From: Wenzhouxiangellaceae bacterium
GTDB lineage: Bacteria; Pseudomonadota; Gammaproteobacteria; Xanthomonadales; Wenzhouxiangellaceae
Reading direction: 5' to 3'
Assembly: GCA_028289455.1 (NCBI GenBank)
Contig: JANQPN010000032.1
Location: 1-64,000 of the forward strand
Length of the DNA stretch: 64,000 nucleotides
Shown piece by piece: positions 33,712 through 43,399 of the stretch (positions are counted from its first letter, which is position 1; each line of letters starts with the position of its first letter). The position numbers and the translations under genes are program-made. Below the pieces are notes generated by a model. The model had not been told where the DNA came from. It worked only from the letters and a program-made list of their open reading frames with translations, and searched no databases.

Positions 33712-34630
33712 TTCTGTGCTGCGATATCTGTGCTGGCTGTTGCTGGCGATCGCCTTCAACAGTTATGCCGGTCAATGCACCGATAATAATACAGCGCTCC
33801 AGGTTCTCGGCTCAGGCGGCCCGATTGCTGATGACGATCGTGCCAGTGCCGGCTATCTTATCTGGCAGTCCGGTCAATCCCGCGCACTGGTGGATATCGG
33901 CAGTGGCAGTATATTGCGGTTTGCACAAAGCGGTGCCGATTTCGAAGCACTTGATGCTGTTGCCATTACCCATACTCATGTGGATCATATCGGGGACTTT
34001 CCGGCGCTGATAAAATCCGGGTTCTTCAGCAGCCGGCATAGGCCACTGACGCTGCTTGGCCCGGATGGATCAAATTTATTCCCGTCAATCAGGCAATACG
34101 TAGACAGCACATTCTGGGCTGAATACGCCAGCCATCGCTATCTGGGCTGGACCCAATCAGGCGGAAATGGACGGTTCAGCATCGATATTGTTCAGGTACC
34201 ACGAGAAGATCCAGCCAAGACATGGTATGAGTCTGAAGATATGATTATTCATGCTGTAGGTGTTGAGCACGGCATAGTGCCGTCAGTTGGTTACGTCATC
34301 GAAGTTGGAAAACAGCGCATCGCCATTCCCGGTGATATGGGCGCTGATAACCCGCGTTTTGCAAAACTGGCCAGACACAGTGATATTCTGGTATTACATT
34401 TAGCCGTGCCTGAATCTGTTTCCAACCGGCTTGCCAGACTGCATGCCCGGCCTGGCGAAATCGGTAAACTGGCCGCCGAAATTCAGCCCGGGCAACTCAT
34501 TCTGAGTCACTTGATGCAGCGCGCAACCAGGCAACTTGAAAAGCATATACAGATTATCCGGGAACACTACGATGGTCCGCTTAAAGTCGCTGCCGACCTG
34601 AGCTGTTTCCCACTCGGCGATGTTCCTTGA
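33692..34630 (+). CDS. Exported metallo-beta-lactamase-fold hydrolase
   Basis: A 312-aa protein with a hydrophobic signal segment (about 10-25) and a metallo-beta-lactamase fold. The zinc motif is H94-T-H96-V-D98-H99 (ITHTHVDHIGD), with further ligands in VGVEHGIV and GDMGADN and LILSHLMQR as a likely last His. Sequence is closest to tRNase-Z/arylsulfatase-like periplasmic members; the substrate is unknown. The GTG start at 33692 overlaps the preceding small gene; a GTG at 33716 that keeps the signal peptide is possible, so the N-terminus is uncertain. A hairpin at 34655-34676 follows. Confidence 0.8.
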   Translation: MGIQGNSSVLRYLCWLLLAIAFNSYAGQCTDNNTALQVLGSGGPIADDDRASAGYLIWQSGQSRALVDIGSGSILRFAQSGADFEALDAVAITHTHVDHIGDFPALIKSGFFSSRHRPLTLLGPDGSNLFPSIRQYVDSTFWAEYASHRYLGWTQSGGNGRFSIDIVQVPREDPAKTWYESEDMIIHAVGVEHGIVPSVGYVIEVGKQRIAIPGDMGADNPRFAKLARHSDILVLHLAVPESVSNRLARLHARPGEIGKLAAEIQPGQLILSHLMQRATRQLEKHIQIIREHYDGPLKVAADLSCFPLGDVP

Positions 34631-34654
34631 TAACGGGATACAGGTAATACCACT

Positions 34655-34691
34655 GGCAATTCTGCTGTGAATTGCCGACAATCAGTTTTTT
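34655..34691 (+). terminator. Probable terminator after the metallo-beta-lactamase-fold gene
   Basis: GGCAATTC (34655-34662) and GAATTGCC (34669-34676) form an 8-bp stem with a 6-base loop. A run of Ts (about 34685-34691) lies 8 bases further on. The gap between stem and T-run makes it a weaker candidate than 16880-16910. Confidence 0.5.
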
Positions 34692-34711
34692 AACTTTCTG
34701 TTTACCTTAAC

Positions 34712-37345
34712 GTGGGACTACGTACGACCTTATTTGGATATGCATGGCAAAGCCGTGACCCCAGCGCGCGTGCTGAGGCTGTAGCACACATGCAGGATCA
34801 ACTGCTGATCAGGGAATTGCCAAAAATTGCCGAAACAGATGCCGATGCAAACGTGCGCCGAGCCGCGCTGCAGCGAATAACTGATATTCCAACCTTAAAT
34901 AATTGCCGTATTCAGGACGACGATTCCGGAAATCGCCAGTTTGCCACTGAGCGGCTCACGCAAATACTCTGTCAAATCAGTTCGGATAAAGGAATACAGC
35001 AGGCAGAACCTATTGCCGCGGCGCTGCTGAGTGATAATTTATCTGCAGCACTGATCGAGTTACTGGCCACAAATGCGCAACATCGCAATCTGCGCAGACA
35101 GGCATTACAAAAAATAAAACGCTCAGGCTTTCTGGGCGACCGGGTAATGCAGGAATCAGACCCCGAATTACAGCAGCAGGCATTAGAGCAGATTGATAAG
35201 ACGTCGACGCTGGAACGGATAGCCAAAACGCTGCGTAAAACCGATAAAAAACTTTACCGGCTGGTGCAGCAAAAGCTGGAAGCGCTGCAGCCCGATAAAC
35301 ATGGACAAAGCCTGGATGATGAACGTGCACTGCAGCTGTGTCAGCAATTGGAAACACTGGCAAAAGGCCATCAGCAGCAAACATCAGGCGCCACAGATTT
35401 ACACGCAGGATTAGAAGAAATTAAACAGGCCTGGAATAAATTATCCGATATTGATGAAGCTGTCCGGCAACGCTTCAGTAATACCCGTGCGATATTAAAA
35501 AAAGCGCTCAGCGGCACCTATTCGTCAGAGGTGCCGCCAACTGACATTGATCCGGTCGAGCCGGAACCTGTTATCGAAACACAAGCCGATCATTCACTGC
35601 AGCATCTTGCTGTGGCACTGGAAGAAATGCTGCTGAGCAGTCCGAAACCGGCAACGATAGAAAACTGGCGGCAAACGTGGCGCGCTGCCTGGCGCAAGTT
35701 AAACCAGGCAAGCGCTGCCGACCAGCGGCTTCAGGAAAAATTACGCAACCGGTTGCTGCAATATGAACAACAACAGGCTGAAACAGCAGAACAGCGCGCC
35801 GCCAAACGGGCTGCTCTTGATGATCGCATCACCGTAATCAGCCAGGCTGCAGAAGATGGTCAACTGGAACTGGCAACCGGTAAGCTCCAGGCTCTGCGTA
35901 AAGATCTGCCGGAAAAACCGCACCGCAAGGTAATGGAGAGGCTGCATGGCATTGACCAGCAACTGGGCGAGCTGCGCCGCTGGCAGCGATGGTCGGACAA
36001 CGAACAACGTGTACGGCTGATCAAGACTGTTGAAAAAGCACTGAAAGATGAGCTGAACCCTGATGCACTGTTAACACTGGTACGCGATGTGCGCACCACT
36101 TGGGAACAGCTGGAACAGCAGGAGGTAACTCACGGAATGCGGCCGCTGCCCAAGGACCATTCGCTGGCTCGCCAATTTAACGGGGTGTGCGGGCGTGCCA
36201 TGGGCCAGGCCAGGCCGTATCTTGATAACCGCCGCAAAGTCCAGCAGGAACGTAATGCCCTGATTAACACTCTGCTGGAAAATACCAGGGAAATGCTTAG
36301 CCAGACCAGTGTTGATGCCCGTGAACTGCTCAAACATAAACGCATTCTGGGCAAGCTGTTCCGGGAGCTTTCCGGCCTTCCGCACAAAAAGCGCAAGCAG
36401 ATTGCTTCGGAAATTCGCCAGTTGCTGGACCAGATCAGTGAGCATCTGTCTGCCAGTTTCAGTGATGCCGAATCCAGCAAGCGCAAGCTGATCCGCCAGG
36501 CAGAACAACTGCAGCATCTCAGCGACCGCCAGGAGGCAATCCAGCTGGCCAAACAACTGCAACGACAATGGAAACAGGCCGGGCCGACATCACGCAAGGT
36601 AGATCAGCAATTATGGGAAGCGTTTCGTGCGCCTCTGGACCCATTATTCGAGCACCAGCAACAAAAGCGGGCCGAACAGCAGGCAGAACGTGATCAGCAG
36701 CATTCTGAACAATTACAGCTTTGTGAGCAGTTGGAAGCACTGGCCGATCTTGAAGATACGCAACTGCAGGCCAATGCCGGTAAAGTTGAAGGCTTACAGG
36801 AGCAGTGGCCGGACCAGGAAATATTTGACAAGAAACTGCAGCAACGCTTCCGTGCAGCCGGTGAAAAATTCACCCATCGGCTAAATCAATGGCATGCCGA
36901 TCAACGCAGCAACCGCCAGCAGGCACTGGCTGAACAGGCTGACCAGCGCCAGCAGGCGCTTAATCTACTGATCGAATCCGGTCTGGACGCTCTGGATGCA
37001 GCTGCTCAGCAACAACTTGAACCGTTGCTGGCGCTTTCTGCAGAGCAGCTGACAGAACAACTGGCTGAACAGGACAGTAATGCACGGGCAATGTGTATTA
37101 CCGCAGAATTTCTTTCCGGACTGCCATCCCCTGCTGAAGACCGTGATGCCAGAATGCAGTATCAGGTCGCGCGGCTGGCTGAACGCATGTCCCAACGCGA
37201 TGCCCAGCAGGAACTGTCGGCAGAATTAATTGAACTGGAACGACAGTGGTATGCCAACTATCCACTGTCACCCGATAATCACTCTCATCTTCACTCACGT
37301 TTTCATAAGGCGCTGACAGCAGCGCAGAAACTGTCAGGTGCATAA
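34712..37345 (+). CDS. DUF349 helical-repeat protein
   Basis: An 877-aa cytosolic protein, almost wholly alpha-helical and very rich in Gln, Glu, Arg, Lys and Leu, with coiled-coil stretches (DQISEHLSASFSDAESSKRKL, ERQWYANYP). It belongs to the DUF349 family of gammaproteobacteria: repeated segments such as QKLEALQPDKH and LKDELNPDALLTLVRDVRTTWEQLEQQ. N-terminal HEAT-like helices (VRRAALQRITDIP, LRRQALQKIKRSGFLG) are visible. Function is unknown. The start is GTG 34712. Its stop lies 4 bases before the antiporter start, so the two are co-transcribed. Confidence 0.78.
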   Translation: MGLRTTLFGYAWQSRDPSARAEAVAHMQDQLLIRELPKIAETDADANVRRAALQRITDIPTLNNCRIQDDDSGNRQFATERLTQILCQISSDKGIQQAEPIAAALLSDNLSAALIELLATNAQHRNLRRQALQKIKRSGFLGDRVMQESDPELQQQALEQIDKTSTLERIAKTLRKTDKKLYRLVQQKLEALQPDKHGQSLDDERALQLCQQLETLAKGHQQQTSGATDLHAGLEEIKQAWNKLSDIDEAVRQRFSNTRAILKKALSGTYSSEVPPTDIDPVEPEPVIETQADHSLQHLAVALEEMLLSSPKPATIENWRQTWRAAWRKLNQASAADQRLQEKLRNRLLQYEQQQAETAEQRAAKRAALDDRITVISQAAEDGQLELATGKLQALRKDLPEKPHRKVMERLHGIDQQLGELRRWQRWSDNEQRVRLIKTVEKALKDELNPDALLTLVRDVRTTWEQLEQQEVTHGMRPLPKDHSLARQFNGVCGRAMGQARPYLDNRRKVQQERNALINTLLENTREMLSQTSVDARELLKHKRILGKLFRELSGLPHKKRKQIASEIRQLLDQISEHLSASFSDAESSKRKLIRQAEQLQHLSDRQEAIQLAKQLQRQWKQAGPTSRKVDQQLWEAFRAPLDPLFEHQQQKRAEQQAERDQQHSEQLQLCEQLEALADLEDTQLQANAGKVEGLQEQWPDQEIFDKKLQQRFRAAGEKFTHRLNQWHADQRSNRQQALAEQADQRQQALNLLIESGLDALDAAAQQQLEPLLALSAEQLTEQLAEQDSNARAMCITAEFLSGLPSPAEDRDARMQYQVARLAERMSQRDAQQELSAELIELERQWYANYPLSPDNHSHLHSRFHKALTAAQKLSGA

Positions 37346-37349
37346 TTTT

Positions 37350-39041
37350 ATGAGTACACGTCTTTTATTTTTACTGCTTTTCGCCAGTTTTATGTGCGCC
37401 CCTTTGGCGGCTCAGGATACCGCTGTTGAAACAGCAACTCATGCCGGAGTCTGGTCAATTCTGCCACCGTTGCTGGCCATTGCACTGGCGCTGTTGCTGA
37501 AGCGGGTAATTCCGGCATTGTTTATCGGGCTCTGGCTGGGCAGCTGGATTGTGGCCGGAAAGTCTTTTGGCGCACTCTGGCAGGGGCTGCTGGATTCATT
37601 CCAGGTCTATGTATTAGATGCCATGGCAGATCGTGACCACGCTGCCATCATTCTGTTTTCGATGATGGTCGGTGGAATGGTGGGAATCATTTCCGCGAAC
37701 GGCGGTATGCTGGGTGTTGTCAATCGGGTTATCGGCTGGGCCAGTGACGCCAAACGCGCCATGGTAACTACCTGGTCTATGGGCCTGGCAATATTCTTTG
37801 ATGATTACGCCAATACCCTGGTGGTCGGCAACAGCATGCGGCCACTGTCTGACAAAATGCGCGTTTCCCGTGAAAAACTGGCGTATATCGTCGACTCAAC
37901 CGCTGCACCGGTTTCCTGCATTGCGTTGATTACCACCTGGATTGGCTATGAAGTCGGGTTGATTCAGGGTGCCATTGATAAACTACCGGGCTTTAATGAC
38001 CAGGCGTACTGGGTTTTTCTGAACACTATTCCCTATAGTTTTTATCCATTGCTGGCTTTGCTGTTTGTACTTATGGTCTGCTTGATGGGCCGGGATTTCG
38101 GCCCGATGTATCAAGCGGAAAAGCGTGCCCGTGATACCGGCATAACGGCGCCCGAAAATAACCGCAGTGAAGCTTCCGAAACCGAACTGGAAGTATCTGC
38201 GGACGTAGAGCAGTGCCGGGCCCGCAATGCCTTGTTGCCAATTGTTGCGCTGGTGCTAACGGTACTCTACGGATTATGGGTCAGCGGACAGCCAAGTGAC
38301 CCCGAAGCGCCACTCAGGTTGCGTGAAATCATTGGTAATGCTGATTCATATCAGGCACTGATGTGGGGCTCTTTAATGGGCGTGCTGGTAGCTGCACTGC
38401 TGTCCATGGGACAGAAAATCCTGGATATGGAAGAAACCGTACAGGCATGGTTCAAAGGTGTGCGCAGCATGCTGTTTGCCATGATCATCCTGGTACTGGC
38501 CTGGTCATTGGGCAATATCACCGAACAACTGGGCACAGCTGCTTACCTGGTTGATCTGATAGGTTCTTCAATGCCGGTTGGCCTGTTACCGGCACTGGTT
38601 TTTGTTATTGCTGCCGGCACCGCATTTGCCACAGGCTCCAGTTGGGGAGCGATGGGCATACTTCTGCCGCTGGTGGTCCCCCTGGCCTGGGCAATGCTGA
38701 CTGTTCAGGGGCAAACCGTGACCGATTTAAGCGTGATGTATTCTGCCATCGCGGCAGTCCTGGGTGGTGCGGTATGGGGTGATCATTGCTCACCGATTTC
38801 CGATACCACCATATTGTCATCTATGGCATCCCAGTGTGACCATATTGAGCATGTCCGCACCCAGCTCCCCTATGCCATGGTTACCGGCCTGACGGCCATT
38901 TTGATTTGCCTGATTCCCAGCGGATTCGGTATTCCCTGGTGGCTGTGTCTGCTGATAGGCGCCATTGCGCTGGTGGCTTGTCTGCTGTTTTTCGGTAAGC
39001 CGGTAGCCAATTACCGACCCGGCAGTGATTCCAATAACTGA
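37350..39041 (+). CDS. NhaC-family Na+/H+ antiporter
   Basis: A 563-aa inner-membrane antiporter that exports Na+ (or another monovalent cation or amino acid) for protons. It has about 11 predicted helices. Family marks are a signal-like N-terminus, AIFFDDYANTLVVGNSMRP (about 145-163), STAAPVSCIALITTWIGYEVG and AVWGDHCSPISDTTILSSMA near residue 475, the conserved charged and polar motif of NhaC proteins. The ATG at 37350 is preferred; an upstream GTG at 37338 overlaps the DUF349 stop. Substrate specificity cannot be told from sequence: relatives include Na+/H+ and malate/lactate exchangers. It lies 8 bases upstream of mfd. Confidence 0.88.
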   Translation: MSTRLLFLLLFASFMCAPLAAQDTAVETATHAGVWSILPPLLAIALALLLKRVIPALFIGLWLGSWIVAGKSFGALWQGLLDSFQVYVLDAMADRDHAAIILFSMMVGGMVGIISANGGMLGVVNRVIGWASDAKRAMVTTWSMGLAIFFDDYANTLVVGNSMRPLSDKMRVSREKLAYIVDSTAAPVSCIALITTWIGYEVGLIQGAIDKLPGFNDQAYWVFLNTIPYSFYPLLALLFVLMVCLMGRDFGPMYQAEKRARDTGITAPENNRSEASETELEVSADVEQCRARNALLPIVALVLTVLYGLWVSGQPSDPEAPLRLREIIGNADSYQALMWGSLMGVLVAALLSMGQKILDMEETVQAWFKGVRSMLFAMIILVLAWSLGNITEQLGTAAYLVDLIGSSMPVGLLPALVFVIAAGTAFATGSSWGAMGILLPLVVPLAWAMLTVQGQTVTDLSVMYSAIAAVLGGAVWGDHCSPISDTTILSSMASQCDHIEHVRTQLPYAMVTGLTAILICLIPSGFGIPWWLCLLIGAIALVACLLFFGKPVANYRPGSDSNN

Positions 39042-39049
39042 TTAACAGC

Positions 39050-42000
39050 ATGCCCACTGCATCGACAACGTCCGTCGCCACTACGGGCGCAGGGCTTCAT
39101 TCGCCGCTCCGACCTCCCCAGGATTTAAAGCCAATGCTGTGGCAGGGCTTACACGGCCCCGCTGCGGCACTGGCCATTGCAGCAATCGCCAGGCAGCATT
39201 CCGGGTTAACCGTGGTGATTACCGCCAGCCCGCAGCAGGCACAAAACCTGGAACAGGATTTATCACTGCTGCGTGATGATCAGCAGCTACCGGTAGCGCA
39301 TTTTCCTGATTGGGAAACCCTGCCCTATGATTTATTTTCACCGCATCCGGATATTCTATCGGAGCGCTTGCAGGCCATGGCCACGCTGCCCATGCTGCAA
39401 CGCGGTTTGCTGGTGGTACCGGTCAATACCGTTTTACAGCGTCTGGCGCCGGTTAGTTATATCCAGGGACGCAGCCTGATTCTACGCACCGGTGATGTGC
39501 TCGACAGGGAACAATTCCGTCAGCAGCTTGCTGATGCCGGCTATGAAAACAGCGAAACCGTATACCAGTCCGGACAATATGCCATGCGCGGGGGGCTGCT
39601 GGATATCTACCCGGCTGGCACCAGTCAGCCGTTACGACTGGAATGGCTGGATGACGAAATCGACACTATCCGACGTTTCGACCCGGAAACCCAGCGGTCC
39701 AGTGAACAGATCGATAAGGTTGACCTTCTGCCGGGCCGTGAATACCCGTTTGATCAAACCGCGATAGACGATTTCCGGCGAGCCTTCCGCAACCGCTTTA
39801 GTGTGGATATCCGCCAATGCACGCTGTATCAGGATTTACGCGCTGGCAGGCACCCGCAGGGACTCGAATATTATCTGCCGCTGTTTTTCAGTGAAACAGC
39901 CAGTTTGTTTGAATATCTTGGCAAAAACCCAAGAGTTATTGCCGAGCAGGGCTGTCTGGAAGCCGCTGCCGACTACCTGGAGACCGTGCAACAGCGCCAT
40001 GAACAGCGCCGTTACGATCTGGCCAGACCCATCCTGGAGCCACAGGAGCTGTATTACTCACTGGATGACCTGCAGCAGCAACTGAGTCGCAGCGATACAA
40101 TCTGGCTGGCCGGCCCGGAAGCAGCTGACAAACCGCCGGTGAGCCCCGTCACCACTGTCCGGTTCGATAGCCAGCCTGCTCCGGAACTGCCACTGCACGA
40201 TCAATCCAATCAGGATGCATTCACCGACTTTATCCAAAATTATTCAGGCAGAATCCTGCTGGCGGCCGACAGCCCCGGACGGCGGGAGCTATTGCTGGAA
40301 ACCCTGCAGGCATTTTCCATTCAACCGAAGCAGCTGAACGACTGGCATGCTTTCCGTGCCGCTCAACAGGAATCACTGGCACTGAGTGTATTACCGGTTA
40401 GCGACGGCGTATCGCTGCCTTCCGAACAGTTGTTGATTCTTACTGAATCACAATTATTTGCCGGCCGTATGCGGCAGCGGCAAAAACGCATCAGTGAACG
40501 AGACAGTGCCAGTATCATCAGAAACCTGACCGATTTGAGTATCGGGGCTCCGGTGGTACATGAACAGCATGGAGTGGGCCGTTATCAGGGGCTGAGTGTA
40601 CTGGAAGTGGCCGGCATGAGCGGTGAATTCCTGACCCTGGAATACGCTGAAGGTGACAAACTGTATGTTCCGGTCAGTGATCTGAATCTGATCAGCCGTT
40701 ATGCCGGCGGCGGCACCGAACACGCACCGCTGCATAAACTGGGCAACGACCGCTGGACCAAAACCAAACGTAAGGCCATACGAAAAATACGCGATGCCGC
40801 TGCTGAGCTTTTGGATATTTATGCAAGACGCGAAGCTGCACAGGGTTTTGCGTTTCCGCTTGACCGTAAGCTGTATGCAGAATTTTCCGCCGGGTTCCCT
40901 TATGAGGAAACTGCAGATCAGCAGTCTGCCATTGATGCAGTTATTGCGGATATGACGGCACCCAAGGTAATGGACCGGGTGGTCTGCGGCGATGTTGGTT
41001 TCGGTAAAACCGAAGTGGCACTCAGGGCCGCTTTTGTGGCTGCCAGCAACGGACGTCAGGTAGTGGTACTGGCACCCACCACCCTGCTTGTCCGACAGCA
41101 TTTCAATTTATTCCGTGACCGGTTTGCCGACTGGCCGGTCAATGTTGCGATGCTCTCAAGGCTAAGAACCACCGGCGAAGCCGGTCAGATTCTTGCAGAC
41201 CTGGAAAACGGCAAAGTTGATATTGTCATCGGCACACACCGCCTGTTACAGCGCGGCATTCAATTCAAAGACCTGGGATTAATCATCATTGATGAGGAAC
41301 AGCGGTTCGGTGTACGTCAGAAGGAACAATTGAAGTCATTCCGGGCTGCAGTGGACCTGCTCACCCTTACAGCCACACCAATTCCCAGGACGCTGGGCAT
41401 GGCACTGTCAGGCATCCGCGACCTGTCCATTATCGCTACGCCGCCGGCGCGCCGCATGGCGGTTAAAACCAGCATCAGCCAATGGGACGACAGCCTGATA
41501 CATGATGCCGTCCACCGGGAGCTGCAGCGCGGTGGCCAGGTCTATTTTCTGCATAACGAAGTCCGTACCATTCAGGCCATGGCCGGCCAGCTGGGTAAAC
41601 TGTTTCCCGATATCTCCATAGCAGTTGCCCACGGTCAGATGCCAGGCAACAGCATGGATTTGATCATGCGCGAGTTCTATGCCCGTAAACACCATGTACT
41701 GGTGTCAACGACCATTATCGAGAATGGCATCGATGTCCCCAGCGCAAATACCATCATTATCAACAATGCCGATCATTTCGGACTGGCGCAATTGCATCAA
41801 TTACGCGGTCGCGTAGGCCGTTCCCACCATCGGGCATTTGCCTACCTGCTGGTGCCTGACTGGAACAGCATCACCCGTGATGCACAGAAACGTCTGGAGG
41901 CTCTTTCTGAATTGGAAGACCTTGGCGCCGGCTTTACTCTGGCCAGTCATGACATGGAAATTCGCGGTGCCGGCGAGCTGCTGGGTGAAGAACAAAGCGG

Positions 42001-42550
42001 CCAGATTGAAGCACTGGGCTTTGAGCTGCACCTGGCGCTGCTGGAACGTGCTGTCGAAGCGCTACGCTCTGGCCGGGAGCCTGACCTTGAAGCGCCATTA
42101 CACAGCGGCAGCGAAATACAACTGCATCTGCCGTCAATGATTCCGGAGGATTACCTCCCCGATATCCATACCCGGCTAACACTGTATAAAAGAATCAGCA
42201 GCGCTGTAGACCAGGAAGCGTTGCGCCAGCTGCAGATTGAAATGATCGACCGATTCGGTCTGTTACCCCAGGCAGCCAAAAACCTGTTTTCAGTTGCCAG
42301 CATTAAACTGCAATCCGCTGCAATGGGCATTCAGCGAATCGAATTGAGCCCGGCTGGTGGCTGGCTGGACTTTTCGGACAGCCCTGATATCAATGCAGCT
42401 GCACTGATTCAAATGGTTCAATCAACACCTGAACTGTATGTTCTCAGAGGGACCGAGCGGCTGAGTTTACGGGCAAAAATAGAACCGGACCAGAAAAGAC
42501 TTCATTATCTGCGCGATTTGCTGTTGAAATTACAGCCCGTCAAGCGATAG
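39050..42550 (+). CDS. mfd: Transcription-repair coupling factor Mfd
   Basis: ATP-driven translocase that displaces stalled RNA polymerase at DNA lesions and recruits UvrA. The 1,166-aa protein has the full layout: UvrB-like N-terminal module (about 30-350), RNA-polymerase-interacting domain (about 480-560; SIGAPVVHEQHGVGRYQGL), RecG-type helicase core (about 600-990; Walker A GDVGFGKTE near 647-655, Walker B DEEQRFG near 748) and the TRCF C-terminal domain. Length matches E. coli Mfd (1,148 aa). The start ATG at 39050 follows the antiporter closely, so it is probably expressed from an upstream promoter. It is followed after 9 bases by a CsiV-like gene, as in Vibrio. Confidence 0.98.
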   Translation: MPTASTTSVATTGAGLHSPLRPPQDLKPMLWQGLHGPAAALAIAAIARQHSGLTVVITASPQQAQNLEQDLSLLRDDQQLPVAHFPDWETLPYDLFSPHPDILSERLQAMATLPMLQRGLLVVPVNTVLQRLAPVSYIQGRSLILRTGDVLDREQFRQQLADAGYENSETVYQSGQYAMRGGLLDIYPAGTSQPLRLEWLDDEIDTIRRFDPETQRSSEQIDKVDLLPGREYPFDQTAIDDFRRAFRNRFSVDIRQCTLYQDLRAGRHPQGLEYYLPLFFSETASLFEYLGKNPRVIAEQGCLEAAADYLETVQQRHEQRRYDLARPILEPQELYYSLDDLQQQLSRSDTIWLAGPEAADKPPVSPVTTVRFDSQPAPELPLHDQSNQDAFTDFIQNYSGRILLAADSPGRRELLLETLQAFSIQPKQLNDWHAFRAAQQESLALSVLPVSDGVSLPSEQLLILTESQLFAGRMRQRQKRISERDSASIIRNLTDLSIGAPVVHEQHGVGRYQGLSVLEVAGMSGEFLTLEYAEGDKLYVPVSDLNLISRYAGGGTEHAPLHKLGNDRWTKTKRKAIRKIRDAAAELLDIYARREAAQGFAFPLDRKLYAEFSAGFPYEETADQQSAIDAVIADMTAPKVMDRVVCGDVGFGKTEVALRAAFVAASNGRQVVVLAPTTLLVRQHFNLFRDRFADWPVNVAMLSRLRTTGEAGQILADLENGKVDIVIGTHRLLQRGIQFKDLGLIIIDEEQRFGVRQKEQLKSFRAAVDLLTLTATPIPRTLGMALSGIRDLSIIATPPARRMAVKTSISQWDDSLIHDAVHRELQRGGQVYFLHNEVRTIQAMAGQLGKLFPDISIAVAHGQMPGNSMDLIMREFYARKHHVLVSTTIIENGIDVPSANTIIINNADHFGLAQLHQLRGRVGRSHHRAFAYLLVPDWNSITRDAQKRLEALSELEDLGAGFTLASHDMEIRGAGELLGEEQSGQIEALGFELHLALLERAVEALRSGREPDLEAPLHSGSEIQLHLPSMIPEDYLPDIHTRLTLYKRISSAVDQEALRQLQIEMIDRFGLLPQAAKNLFSVASIKLQSAAMGIQRIELSPAGGWLDFSDSPDINAAALIQMVQSTPELYVLRGTERLSLRAKIEPDQKRLHYLRDLLLKLQPVKR

Positions 42551-42559
42551 AGTTTGCAC

Positions 42560-43363
42560 ATGCAGATATTGATCAACCATCTCAGCAACCGGGTTTTACG
42601 CAGCCTGTTTACCATTGGCTGGGTGCTGATTGCAGCACAGCTCGGTGCCCAGACTGATGAACAGCGATTTGATGAACCGGTTTTTGAAGAGATTTTCAAT
42701 CCTAACTGGCAGGTCGAGATTATCGCCTTTATTCATCCGCAACCGGATGAAGCGTTTCGTGACCGAACCGATCTGGATGATTATCGTGACCTGCCCTCAC
42801 TGCCGGCAATATTGACAGCTGCCGAACCGGAACTGCCACCTGCGGAGCTGGCCAACGAGCTGGTGTTCCCCCGTCTGGGAGAAACCCAGCCGGAAGAAGA
42901 AACCTTTGACAGCTTCACTTTTGCCACTGAAACCATGGCCAATGCCTGGCCGGATATCATCGAAAACTATCAGCCAATCGGTTATTTCCGCTGGCAGCAA
43001 CCGGTTGGGCGCGGCAGCTGGCGGCGGTTGCACGATGACCAACCACTGTCTGCAGATGACAGTTTAAGCCTTGGGCCACACTTCGAATTTGATGGTCGGA
43101 TTAGGATCACCACCGATACCATTGGCTATGCCAACCTGCAGCTGGCCCAGCGTACCCCATTGCTGCTGAACACACCTGAAACCGATGGCCGGGAAAGCAC
43201 GACAGGATTATTATGGCGTACGCTGAAACTGGACCAGCAGCGCCGCATTCAGCCCGAGCGCATGGAATACTTTGACAGTGCAGGTCTGGGCTTACTGATA
43301 TTAATCAGTCCGCCGGAAGAGCCGGAAGATGATCAGGAAGCACCGTTTACTGAAGAACAGTAA
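42560..43363 (+). CDS. csiV: CsiV-like periplasmic protein
   Basis: A 267-aa exported protein. The N-terminal segment (about 15-30) looks like a signal peptide ending AQLGAQ. The mature part has NWQVEIIAFIHPQPDEAFRDR, WPDIIENYQPIGYFRWQQPV and the end MEYFDSAGLGLLILISPPEEP, a pattern of CsiV (peptidoglycan-binding regulator of cell wall synthesis, first found in Vibrio cholerae next to mfd). The position after mfd supports this. Acidic tails at both ends (PEEPEDDQEAPFTEEQ) are unusual. The ATG at 42560 is preferred over an upstream TTG at 42554. Cell-wall role is inferred. Confidence 0.7.
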   Translation: MQILINHLSNRVLRSLFTIGWVLIAAQLGAQTDEQRFDEPVFEEIFNPNWQVEIIAFIHPQPDEAFRDRTDLDDYRDLPSLPAILTAAEPELPPAELANELVFPRLGETQPEEETFDSFTFATETMANAWPDIIENYQPIGYFRWQQPVGRGSWRRLHDDQPLSADDSLSLGPHFEFDGRIRITTDTIGYANLQLAQRTPLLLNTPETDGRESTTGLLWRTLKLDQQRRIQPERMEYFDSAGLGLLILISPPEEPEDDQEAPFTEEQ

Positions 43364-43399
43364 TCACTCAGATCAACTGCGGTCCACAACCTAAGCCCG

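Noticed and set aside
40454..41101. 215-aa antisense frame within mfd
   Set aside because: Lies wholly inside Mfd, which has complete family motifs; no independent evidence.
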